Shown here one piece after another: positions 17,162-25,460 of a stretch of 64,000 bases of DNA. Both the position numbers and the translations under genes were made by a program. Location of the stretch: contig JAUILN010000002.1 of NCBI GenBank assembly GCA_030432695.1, positions 372,001-436,000 on the forward strand, given 5' to 3'. Within the stretch, counting starts at the first letter, position 1. Each line of letters starts with the position of its first letter. The DNA comes from a bacterium (lineage in GTDB: Bacteria; Planctomycetota; UBA1135; UBA2386). The notes under the pieces are model-generated. The model was given only the letters and a program-made list of their open reading frames with translations, was not told the DNA's origin and searched no databases.

Positions 17162-18028
17162 ATGCCAGCCACTGGAATTCGCCCCGAAGCCCCCGCCTCG
17201 ATGCAGGACGACCCGCACCTGGGGACCGGCAACTACGACCCCGCGACCTACTGGAGCGCGCGGGCTCGCCGGGACGCGCATGGACGGTTCGAGAGCGTCT
17301 GCGTGTTCGGCGCCAGCGAGGTCGAGAACCGCTGCGCAGACCGCATCCAGGCGCGGTCGTTGCTCCGCGCCATGCGGCGGGTCGGGATCGCCGGGAGTCG
17401 GGTCCTGGAGTATGGCTGTGGGATCGGCCGTTGGGCGTCACGGGTGCGCGGCCTCGGCGCCGAGTGGGTGGGCGTCGACCTCAGCGACGAGATGTGCGAG
17501 CGGGCGCGGATCGAGAACCCCGGCTGCGACGCCCAGGTGCTCCAGGGTGGCACGCGGATCCCGCACCCGGACGCCGCGTTCGACGTCGTCTATTCGGTGA
17601 CCGTGCTGCACCACAACGGCCACGAGGCACAGGAGGAGATCCTCACCGAGATGCTCCGCGTCCTGCGACCCGGCGGCACGCTCCTACTGATGGAGGCCGT
17701 CGGTTCTGCCGGGAGCTTCAACATGTTCCCGCGCAGCCATGCCGGCTGGATCGCGTTCGGCCGAGCGCGGGGTCTGGAGTTCGTCCACAGCGAGGGCCTG
17801 CACTACTGGGTGCTCCGTGGCGCGTTGGCGTCGTTGCGACGTCCGACCGGGCGGGCACCGAGCGAATCGACCTCACCACAGTCGGCCACGACAGCGCCAC
17901 CGCCACCGCGCCGGGGCCTCGTCCGCCGAATGGTCGATCACCTGGATTCCTGGATCGATCCGTGGATCCAACCACTGGTGCCCGAGCGTGCGCGGACCGG
18001 AGCGCTGTTCACCTTCCGGAAGCCGTAG
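17162..18028 (+). CDS. Class I SAM-dependent methyltransferase
   Basis: A 288-residue protein with a Methyltransf_11-like core: motif I VLEYGCGIGRWA (81-92), the acidic end of strand 2 in WVGVDLSDEMCERA, VVYSVTVLHH (motif IV) and MLRVLRPGGTLLLMEA (post-motif). The C-terminal 100 residues, with a hydrophilic Pro/Thr-rich linker and an amphipathic end, are not part of the core and may select the substrate. It stands alone, converging on the secreted protein gene 117 bases away. Acceptor substrate unknown. Confidence 0.85.
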   Translation: MPATGIRPEAPASMQDDPHLGTGNYDPATYWSARARRDAHGRFESVCVFGASEVENRCADRIQARSLLRAMRRVGIAGSRVLEYGCGIGRWASRVRGLGAEWVGVDLSDEMCERARIENPGCDAQVLQGGTRIPHPDAAFDVVYSVTVLHHNGHEAQEEILTEMLRVLRPGGTLLLMEAVGSAGSFNMFPRSHAGWIAFGRARGLEFVHSEGLHYWVLRGALASLRRPTGRAPSESTSPQSATTAPPPPRRGLVRRMVDHLDSWIDPWIQPLVPERARTGALFTFRKP

Positions 18029-18145
18029 GACGAAACGAGCTTTCAAAGCTGCGCGGCGCCCCGCGCACGGCGCGCTTCGGCTACCTGGACGGGCCGAGGC
18101 TGCAGCCCACGAAGGCCGGAGCCGAGCGCGCACGCAATCGACGCC

Positions 18146-19198
18146 TCACGGCGTGATGGTCAGCGGGATCGCGTTCGAGGCACCGACCAGCGTCGAGCCA
18201 TTGAATACGCCGTACGCGTGGTGCACGGGCAGGTTGAGCATCACCGGGATCGCCGGCAAGGTGAACGAAGCAGTCGCGAGACCACGGGCGTCGAGAACGC
18301 CGAAGTTGTTCACATAGGGGAGCATGTTCGGGCTGCTGAGGCCGAGGCTGGTGAAGCCGTCGTAGTTGACCGGGATCGTCACGCCGTTGGCGGAGATGCC
18401 GGGGCTGGTGCCGGAACTCGAGCCGAGAACGAAGTAGGCGCGACCACCGAACATCGAGCCGGCGGACAGTCGCTGCACCTGGGTGCCACCGGCGCCGATC
18501 GAAATGGTCGTCTCGTCCTCGGCGAACATCCGGTCGTTCGCGACCAGGGTTCCGACGAGGTTCAGGGCACCCGACACACCGATCTGCGGGTCCATGAACT
18601 GCAGGTTGAGATTCAGCGGCACGTTCAGGCGCACGCCGTCGGGTCGGGTCGTCAGGGTGCCGTTGACCGCCTGCGGGGTCGAGGTGATCCCGGCCAGCGA
18701 GATCGTTTGGTTGACCGTGCCGGTGACGGTGGCGGTGCCGCTCAACATGTCGGCGACGATGCCGGTGGTGAAGGCTCCCGCGCCCGACACGCTGAAGGTC
18801 TGCGGCAGCGAGGTGTTCACGTCGACCGAGCGGAACACGATGGTCGCGCCCGTGACCTGGATCGTGGCGAGGTCCGGGAGGAACGGGATCGGGTTGGGGA
18901 TCCGCGCATTGAGAGTCGGGACCGTGACGATCGTCCCGTTGCCGGTGACGAACGCGCCGTTGGCGATGCCGGTCGGCGTGATACCGATGTCGGCCGAGCT
19001 GGCCCCCGAGGGATTGAACGTCGCCGGATTCCCGACGATCGCGCCGTTCAGGCCCTGGAAGGTGACGTTGCCGCTGAACATGAACCCCGACGCCGCGGAG
19101 TCGATGTCGAAGACGTGGCGGCCGGTGGTCTGGGCCGTGGCGCCCAGGGCGAGCAGGCCGCCGAGGGCCGGAACGAGGAGGGTACGCATGGAAGGCAT
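18146..19198 (-). CDS. Secreted beta-rich protein of unknown function
   Basis: A 350-residue protein with a signal peptide (MRTLLVPALGGLLALGATAQ from the second Met; the start could be 19198 or 19189). The mature part is rich in Gly, Thr, Val, Asn and Ser with alternating hydrophobic residues, as in extracellular beta proteins, and has no Cys or catalytic motif that I recognise. Its end (PVMLNLPVHHAYGVFNG..SNAIPLTI) matches the C-terminal module of the ELWxxDGT protein (SSNAVPLTF). Its start faces the rnf operon divergently, with about 370 bases between. Confidence 0.75.
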   Translation of the reverse strand: MPSMRTLLVPALGGLLALGATAQTTGRHVFDIDSAASGFMFSGNVTFQGLNGAIVGNPATFNPSGASSADIGITPTGIANGAFVTGNGTIVTVPTLNARIPNPIPFLPDLATIQVTGATIVFRSVDVNTSLPQTFSVSGAGAFTTGIVADMLSGTATVTGTVNQTISLAGITSTPQAVNGTLTTRPDGVRLNVPLNLNLQFMDPQIGVSGALNLVGTLVANDRMFAEDETTISIGAGGTQVQRLSAGSMFGGRAYFVLGSSSGTSPGISANGVTIPVNYDGFTSLGLSSPNMLPYVNNFGVLDARGLATASFTLPAIPVMLNLPVHHAYGVFNGSTLVGASNAIPLTITP

Positions 19199-19565
19199 CG
19201 TGGGGTGGGAGTGGCGACCGAAGGACCCCTGGACCGGACCAGGGGCGCGTCGGCGGGAGACTCCGCAAGACTACCCCGGCCCGTCCATCCCCGCTCCAGC
19301 CTCGCCGCCCCGGCCCACCAGATTCGGCCGACCGCCATAACACCGAGCGATACCCCTCCCGGATCGAGACTCGGTCTCGCGGCCACATCGCCGTGCGCGT
19401 CACAGAGGTCGAGGCAGCATGGGGCCCACATACAAGACCCCCTCATTAGGGGGTATCCCCATTGTGACCCTCAATGGGGCTTATTGCGATTGTTCGCAAC
19501 GTGCGAAAGGATGCAGCGGCAGGGAGCTTCACAAGCGGACGCAGCCCTACCAGCCGGCTCCCCTC
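19199..19565. promoter_or_regulatory. Intergenic control region between the secreted protein and rnfB
   Basis: This 367-base gap holds several inverted repeats: CCCCTGG/CCAGGGG at 19226-19245, CGAGAC/GTCTCG at 19365-19379, and a dense group from 19437 to 19507 described separately. The part after 19430 is more A/T-rich than the surroundings. I could not assign -35/-10 boxes with confidence. An open frame in phase with rnfB runs through 19419-19565 but shows no coding character. Confidence 0.6.
19437..19507 (+). promoter_or_regulatory. Cluster of palindromes ahead of rnfB, probable operator or leader hairpins
   Basis: Three perfect inverted repeats follow each other: ACCCCC/GGGGGT (19437-19442 and 19449-19454), CCCCATTG/CAATGGGG (19457-19464 and 19472-19479), and TTGCGA/TCGCAA (19484-19489 and 19494-19499). 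The last overlaps a further one, TTCGCA/TGCGAA (19493-19498 and 19502-19507), so TGCGA half-sites occur three times in alternating orientation. This suggests a cooperative repressor or activator site, or an mRNA leader structure. The regulator is not known. It ends 58 bases before the rnfB start. Confidence 0.6.
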
Positions 19566-20438
19566 ATGCTGTTCGTCACCGCTGTCGCGACCCTGGCCGG
19601 TCTCACGGCCCTGTTGGCCACGCTGCTCGTCGTCGCCAATGCCCGGTTGCACGTCGAGGAAGACCCGCGGATCGACCAGGCAGAGGATCTGCTGCCCCAC
19701 GCCAACTGCGGCGCTTGCGGCCGCCCCGGCTGCCGACCGTTCGCGGAGGCGCTGGTGACCGGTGAGGCGAACCCCGCAGAGTGCACGGTGAGTTCGCCCG
19801 AGGCCCAGGCGACGCTGGCGGCCTTCCTGGGCGTTGCCCTCGAAGAGCGCGAGAAGCAGGTCGCACGACTGGCCTGCGCCGGCGGCACCAACGTGGCCCG
19901 CAACCACGCGGCCTACTCCGGCCTGTCGTCGTGCACCGCCGCGGCGTTGGTGGCCGGCGGCGGCAAGGGCTGCTTCTGGGGCTGTCTGGGGATCGGCGAC
20001 TGCGAGGTCGCCTGCGGCTTCGACGCGATCCACATGGACCCCCACCACCTGCCGGTGGTGGATGCCGACAAGTGCACCGCCTGCGGCGACTGCGTGACCG
20101 CCTGTCCGAAGGACCTGTTCTCGCTGCAGCCGGTGAGCCGGCGACTGTGGGTCCGATGCGCGTCGCACGACGCCGGCGACGAGATCCTGGAGGACTGCGA
20201 GGTCGCCTGCACCGCCTGCGGCCGCTGCGCCTTCGATGCCCCCGCGGGCCTGATCACGATGCGGGACGAGCTCCCGGTGATCGACTACTCCCGCCCCGAC
20301 CACTCCGCCAACGACGTGCCGATCCGGCGTTGCCCGACCGGCGCGATCGTCTGGCTCGACCCCGAGGAAGGCCCGGTGAAGGGCCCTGCGGCGCGCAAGG
20401 TGCTCCGCAAGGGCGACCGCCGCTCAGCCGCCACCTGA
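19566..20438 (+). CDS. rnfB: Rnf complex subunit RnfB, ferredoxin-side iron-sulfur protein
   Basis: A 290-residue protein. One N-terminal membrane anchor (MLFVTAVATLAGLTALLATLLVV) is followed by the Fe-S domain characteristic of RnfB, with C48, C51, C56 and C73 (NCGACGRPGCRPFAEAL...ECTV). Ferredoxin-type motifs follow: C136/C140/C146/C150, C170/C173/C176/C180 (KCTACGDCVTACP) and C211/C215/C218/C221 (CEVACTACGRC). This long multi-cluster form resembles the clostridial type. RnfB accepts electrons from reduced ferredoxin for transfer to NAD+ through the ion-pumping Rnf complex. The start was chosen because the membrane anchor begins here; the in-frame extension to 19419 crosses the palindromes. 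It is the first gene of the operon, which is unusual: rnfC or rnfA normally leads. Confidence 0.93.
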   Translation: MLFVTAVATLAGLTALLATLLVVANARLHVEEDPRIDQAEDLLPHANCGACGRPGCRPFAEALVTGEANPAECTVSSPEAQATLAAFLGVALEEREKQVARLACAGGTNVARNHAAYSGLSSCTAAALVAGGGKGCFWGCLGIGDCEVACGFDAIHMDPHHLPVVDADKCTACGDCVTACPKDLFSLQPVSRRLWVRCASHDAGDEILEDCEVACTACGRCAFDAPAGLITMRDELPVIDYSRPDHSANDVPIRRCPTGAIVWLDPEEGPVKGPAARKVLRKGDRRSAAT

Positions 20439-20478
20439 ACCCCGTTCCACCGACCTTCCACCGCCCGCGAGAGCTGCG

Positions 20479-23400
20479 ATGTCGATCAACATCTTCCGAG
20501 GTTTCCGCAGTGAGAAGTCGTCTGCCAAGGAGCAGGCCGCTGCCGACAAGGCGAAGTACCCGGGCATCCGCACCGCGGTCGACGGCAACACCGCAGTGAT
20601 CCTGTGCGAGCGCGAGTCGACCGACGCGGCCGGCGCCTACCCGATCACGCCCTCCACGCAGATGGGCGAGTACTGGGCCGAGAACGCCGCGAAGGGCCAC
20701 CTGAACATCGCCGGCCGGCCGCTGATCTTCATCGAGCCCGAAGGCGAGCACGCCGCCGCCGCGGTGACCGCCGGCCTGTCGATGACCGGTCTGCGCGCCA
20801 CCAACTTCTCGTCGGGCCAGGGCATCGCCTACATGCACGAGTCGTTGTATGCCGCGGTCGGCAAGCGACTCACCTACGTGCTGAACATCGGTGCGCGGGC
20901 GATGACCAAGTCGACGCTCAACGTGCACGCCGGCCACGACGACTACCACTGCATCGACGACACCGGCTTCTTCCAGCTGTTCGCGAAGAACGCCCAATCG
21001 GCCGCCGACCTGAACATCATCGCGCACCGCATCGCCGAGCTGGCATTGACCCCGGGCGCCCTGGCGCAGGACGGCTTCCTCACCACCCACCTGATCGAAT
21101 CGCTGATGGTGCCGGAGCGGGCCCTGATCGAGGAGTACCTCGGCCGCCCCGAGGACATCATCGAGACCCCGACGCCCGCGCAGCGGATCATCTACGGCCC
21201 GACCCGCCGCCGGATCCCGGAGCTGTGGACCGTCGACGAGCCGATGATGGCCGGCCTGGTCGAGAACCAGGACTCCTACATGCAGTCGGTCGCGGCCCAG
21301 CGACCGTTCTTCTTCGACCACATCCAGGAGCTGTCGCAGCGCGCCTTCGACGAGTTCGCGGCACTCACCGGCCGCCGCTACGACCGGGTGAAGACCTACC
21401 GCTGCGACGACGCCGAGTACCTGATCGTCGGCCAGGGCAGCGTGGTGCCGTCGGCCGAGGTGGTCGCCGACTACCTGCGCGAGACCCGCGGCATCAAGGT
21501 CGGCGTGGTCGACCTGGTGATGTTCCGGCCGTTCCCCGCCGACCTGCTCAGCAAGGTGCTGAAGGGCCGCAAGGGCGTCACCGTGCTCGAGCGCTGCGAC
21601 CAACCGCTGGCGGTGGACCTGCCGCTGATGCGCGAGATCCGCGCCACGGTGAGCAAGAGCATCGAGAAGGGCGCGATGGACACGCCGACCCTCTACCCCG
21701 GTCTGGAGGGCTGGCAGGGCAACGAGGTCTCCCCGCTCTACTCCGGCTCGTTCGGCATGGGCAGCCGCGACCTGCAGCCCGAGGGCCTGATCGCCGCCAT
21801 CGAGAACATGCAGCCCGGCGGCGGGCACAAGCGCTTCTTCTACCTGTCGATCGACTTCCTGCGCGAGAAGGCCTTCACGCCCAAGCAGAAGATCCACCAG
21901 GAGGAGATCGAGGCCGGCTACCCGCGGATCCGCGAGCTGGCGATCCGCGGCAGCGAGAACCCCAACCTGATGCCGGAGGGCGCCATCACGGTGCGCTTCC
22001 ACTCGGTGGGTGGCTGGGGCGCGATCACCACCGGCAAGAACCTGGCGACCACGCTGTTCGACCTGCTCGGCTACCACATCAAGGCCAACCCGAAGTACGG
22101 CTCCGAGAAGAAGGGCCAGCCGACCACCTACTACCTGTCGGCCGCGCCGGAGCCGATCCGGATCAACTGCGAGTACTACTACGTCGACACGGTGCTCTCG
22201 CCCGACCCGAACGTCTTCCACCACACCAACGCGGTGGCGGGTCTGAAGGAGGGCGGCTGCTTCATCATCCAGAGCGACCACGCCACGCCCGAGGCGCTGT
22301 GGAAGAGCATCCCGCCGGCCTACCGCCGCACGCTGGTCGACAAGAAGATCCGCGTCTACGCGATCGACGGCTTCAAGATCGCCCGTGAGGAGGCCACCGA
22401 CCCCGAGCTGCAGCTGCGCATGCAGGGCATCGCCTTCCAGGGCGCGTTCTTCGCGGTCTCCGGCGTGGCCGAGCAGGCTGGCCTCGACCGCAAGCAGCTG
22501 CTCGACGCGATCCGTGACCAGCTGCAGCACAAGTTCGGCGGCAAGGGTGCGCGGGTCGTCGAGGACAACATGCGGGTGGTGAAGCGCGGCTTCCAGGAGG
22601 TCGTCGAGATCCCGCACGGTTCGGTCACCGACACCGCCGACGCCAGCGCCGAGCCGACCGCCGAGCCCGCCCTGCCGGTGCTGCTCGAGCGCATGCCGGT
22701 CAGCGACTCGAAGCTTGCCGACATCCACCGCTTCTGGGCCCAGACCGGCAGCTTCTATGCGCGCGGTATGGGCAACGACAACCTCACCGACCCCTTCATC
22801 GGTCTCGGCGTGATGCCGGCGGTCACCTCGGTGTTCCGCGACATGTCGGGCATCCGCTTCCACCACCCCGAGTGGATCGGCGAGAACTGCACCGCCTGCG
22901 GCGCGTGCTACACGGTCTGCCCGGACACTGCGATCCCGGGTCTCGTCAGCGAGGTCGGCGCGGTCTTCGACACCGTGGTGAAGCGGGTCAAGAACCGCGG
23001 CCACGAGGTCGTCCACCTGCCGCGGCAGGTCAAGAAGGCCGAGCAGCACCTGAAGGCGCTGCTGGCGGCCGCCGATCTGAACGCCTCGGTCCAGCCGCTG
23101 GTCGAGGAGGCGATCCAGAAGACCGTCGGCGAGGCCCCCCAGGCCGAGCGCGGCGAGGTGAAGGCCGAGTTCGAGCTGTTCCTCAATGCGCTCAACGAGT
23201 TCCAGTTCGGTCTGACCCGGCCCTACTTCGCCTTGCCGGAGAAGGACAAGCCGGGCGACGGCGGTCTGTTCTCGATCACCATCAACCCCACCACCTGCAA
23301 GGGCTGCATGGAGTGCGTCGAGGTCTGCGACGACGACGCGCTGCGCACCGTGCCGCAGACCGACGAGTCGCTGGCAAGGCTCCGCGACCACTGGGACCTG

Positions 23401-25440
23401 TGGCTCGAACTGCCCACCACGCCCGACAAGTACTCGCGCATCGCCGACCTCGAGGAGGGCATCGGCGCGCTCGACACGCTGCTGCTCGACAAGTCGAACT
23501 ACCTCGCCTTCGCCAGCGGCGACGGCGCCTGCCTGGGCTGCGGCGAGAAGACCTCGATCCACCTGTTCGTCGCCACAGTCGAGGCGCTGATGCGCCCGCG
23601 AGTGGCGAAGCACGTCGCGCACATCGAGCAGCTCATCGCCGACCTGAAGAAGGGCGTGCAGATGAAGCTGGTCGACAAGCTCGACGTCGGCAACAGCGCG
23701 TCGATCAACCGCATCGTCGAGTCGCTCGGCGACCACGACGTGACGCTGGGCAGCCTGGCGGCCGGCTTCGAGGCCGAGACCGGCGGTGAGCCGATCGACC
23801 AGGACTGGCTGAAGCGCGTCAGCGGGCTGATCACCAAGCTCGAGCACCTGCGCAACCGCTACACCCATGGCGTCACCGGCCGCGGCCGCGCCAACATGGG
23901 GATCATCAACGCGACCGGCTGCACGTCGGTCTGGGGCAGCACCTACCCGTTCAACCCCTATCCGTTCCCCTGGGCCAACCACCTGTTCCAGGACGCCCCG
24001 TCGATGGCGATGGGCATCTTCGAAGGCCACATGGCCAAGATGGCCGACGGCTTCAAGGTGCTCCGCCAGGCCGAACTCGAGCTCGCCGGCAGCTACGACC
24101 CCGCGAAGCACGACGCCGCGCTCACCTACTTCAACTGGCACCAGTTCACCGACGAGGAGTGGGAACTCTGCCCGCCGGTGGTCGCGGTCGGCGGTGACGG
24201 GGCGATGTACGACATCGGCTTCCAGAACCTGTCCCGGATGATGATGTCCGGCAAGCCGATCAAGGTCGTGGTCCTCGACACGCAGGTGTATTCCAACACC
24301 GGCGGCCAGGCCTGCACCTCGGGCTTCATGGGCCAGATCTCCGACATGGCCCAGTTCGGCAAGGCGATCCAGGGCAAGGAGGAGATCCGCAAGGAGATGG
24401 GCCTGATCGGCATGGCCCACCGCACGACCTACATCATGCAGTCGTCGATCGCGCACCCCGCGCACATGATCGAGGGCTTCATCAAGGGCCTGAAGACCCG
24501 GCGTCCGGCGCTGTTCAACCTCTACGCCGCCTGCCAGCCCGAGCATGGCGTCGGCGACGACAAGAGCCACGAGCAGTCGCGGCTGGCGGTGGAGTCGCGG
24601 GCCTACCCGCTGTTCCGCTACGACCCCGACGGCGGCGCCAACCCGGCCGACTGCTTCGATCTCGAAGGCAACCCCGGCATCGACTCGGACTGGCCGGTCT
24701 ACTCGCTGCGCTACATGGAGAGCGGCCGTGAGAAGACCATGGAGCTGCCGATGACCTTCGCGGACTTCGCGGTCACCGAGAACCGGTTCCGCAAGCACTT
24801 CCGCGTCGCGCCGCAGGACACCTGGAACGACGAGATGGTGCCGCTGCACGAGTTCCTCGAGCTCGACGCCGACGCGCGCGAAGGCCTGTTCCCGTTCCTG
24901 TGGAGCGTCGACAAGGACCACCGGCTCACGCGGCTGATGGTCGCCGAGCCGATCGTCAAGAGCTGCGAGGACCGGCGGAACTTCTGGACCACGCTGCGCG
25001 CGGTCGCCGGCCTGAGCCTGGTCAAGCAGCCGACCCGCGCCGAGATCAAGGCCGAGGTCCAGCAGGAGATGGTCGGCAAGATCGCGCAGAAGCTGGTCGA
25101 GCTGGTCGGTGGTGGCGGGATGGCCGCCCTGACCGCCGCGCCCAGCGCAGCACCGGCGACCAACGGCTCCTCGCCGCAGTCGGCCGGCGACGCGATGGCG
25201 CCGTGGATCGACTCCGACGAGTGCACCTCGTGCGACGAGTGCATCAAGCTCAACCCGAACCTGTTCGTCTACGACAGCCGCAAGAAGGCGACCATCAAGG
25301 ATCCGGACGGCGGTCCCTACAAGGACCTCGTCACCGCGGCGGAGCGCTGCACCGCGCGGGTCATCCACCCGGGCCTGCCGCGTGATCCCAACGAGAAGAA
25401 CCTCGACAAGCTGATCCAACGCGGCAGCCGGTTCAACTGA
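20479..25440 (+). CDS. nifJ: Pyruvate:ferredoxin oxidoreductase, single-chain, with fused C-terminal ferredoxin domain
   Basis: A 1653-residue enzyme; single-chain PFOR is usually near 1200. Domains in order: the alpha/pyrimidine-binding region with DAAGAYPITPSTQMGEYW and its second domain (1-410); the gamma domain with RFHSVGGWGAITTGKNLA (about 500-700); a 2x[4Fe-4S] domain (C804, C807, C810, C814 and C940, C943, C946, C950); the TPP domain with GACLGCGEK, GDGAMYDIG and YSNTGGQ (1010-1380); and a C-terminal ferredoxin-like domain with C1582, C1585, C1588 and C1624. The clusters are separated by an extra segment of about 120 residues, and another 115 residues are inserted near GCGEK. It oxidises pyruvate and CoA to acetyl-CoA and CO2, reducing ferredoxin. 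It lies between rnfB and rnfC, 20 bases before rnfC. A related 2-oxoacid cannot be excluded as substrate. Confidence 0.9.
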   Translation: MSINIFRGFRSEKSSAKEQAAADKAKYPGIRTAVDGNTAVILCERESTDAAGAYPITPSTQMGEYWAENAAKGHLNIAGRPLIFIEPEGEHAAAAVTAGLSMTGLRATNFSSGQGIAYMHESLYAAVGKRLTYVLNIGARAMTKSTLNVHAGHDDYHCIDDTGFFQLFAKNAQSAADLNIIAHRIAELALTPGALAQDGFLTTHLIESLMVPERALIEEYLGRPEDIIETPTPAQRIIYGPTRRRIPELWTVDEPMMAGLVENQDSYMQSVAAQRPFFFDHIQELSQRAFDEFAALTGRRYDRVKTYRCDDAEYLIVGQGSVVPSAEVVADYLRETRGIKVGVVDLVMFRPFPADLLSKVLKGRKGVTVLERCDQPLAVDLPLMREIRATVSKSIEKGAMDTPTLYPGLEGWQGNEVSPLYSGSFGMGSRDLQPEGLIAAIENMQPGGGHKRFFYLSIDFLREKAFTPKQKIHQEEIEAGYPRIRELAIRGSENPNLMPEGAITVRFHSVGGWGAITTGKNLATTLFDLLGYHIKANPKYGSEKKGQPTTYYLSAAPEPIRINCEYYYVDTVLSPDPNVFHHTNAVAGLKEGGCFIIQSDHATPEALWKSIPPAYRRTLVDKKIRVYAIDGFKIAREEATDPELQLRMQGIAFQGAFFAVSGVAEQAGLDRKQLLDAIRDQLQHKFGGKGARVVEDNMRVVKRGFQEVVEIPHGSVTDTADASAEPTAEPALPVLLERMPVSDSKLADIHRFWAQTGSFYARGMGNDNLTDPFIGLGVMPAVTSVFRDMSGIRFHHPEWIGENCTACGACYTVCPDTAIPGLVSEVGAVFDTVVKRVKNRGHEVVHLPRQVKKAEQHLKALLAAADLNASVQPLVEEAIQKTVGEAPQAERGEVKAEFELFLNALNEFQFGLTRPYFALPEKDKPGDGGLFSITINPTTCKGCMECVEVCDDDALRTVPQTDESLARLRDHWDLWLELPTTPDKYSRIADLEEGIGALDTLLLDKSNYLAFASGDGACLGCGEKTSIHLFVATVEALMRPRVAKHVAHIEQLIADLKKGVQMKLVDKLDVGNSASINRIVESLGDHDVTLGSLAAGFEAETGGEPIDQDWLKRVSGLITKLEHLRNRYTHGVTGRGRANMGIINATGCTSVWGSTYPFNPYPFPWANHLFQDAPSMAMGIFEGHMAKMADGFKVLRQAELELAGSYDPAKHDAALTYFNWHQFTDEEWELCPPVVAVGGDGAMYDIGFQNLSRMMMSGKPIKVVVLDTQVYSNTGGQACTSGFMGQISDMAQFGKAIQGKEEIRKEMGLIGMAHRTTYIMQSSIAHPAHMIEGFIKGLKTRRPALFNLYAACQPEHGVGDDKSHEQSRLAVESRAYPLFRYDPDGGANPADCFDLEGNPGIDSDWPVYSLRYMESGREKTMELPMTFADFAVTENRFRKHFRVAPQDTWNDEMVPLHEFLELDADAREGLFPFLWSVDKDHRLTRLMVAEPIVKSCEDRRNFWTTLRAVAGLSLVKQPTRAEIKAEVQQEMVGKIAQKLVELVGGGGMAALTAAPSAAPATNGSSPQSAGDAMAPWIDSDECTSCDECIKLNPNLFVYDSRKKATIKDPDGGPYKDLVTAAERCTARVIHPGLPRDPNEKNLDKLIQRGSRFN

Positions 25441-25460
25441 GCCGTAGCGAGCAGCCCCCC

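Noticed and set aside
19419..19565. Longer RnfB start at 19419
   Set aside because: The extension crosses several palindromes and has no similarity to RnfB, whose membrane anchor begins at 19566.
20254..25419. A 1721-codon open frame antisense to the pyruvate:ferredoxin oxidoreductase
   Set aside because: It mirrors the GC-rich codon pattern of the real gene, has no recognisable domain, and the sense strand is a clear enzyme with Fe-S and TPP motifs.
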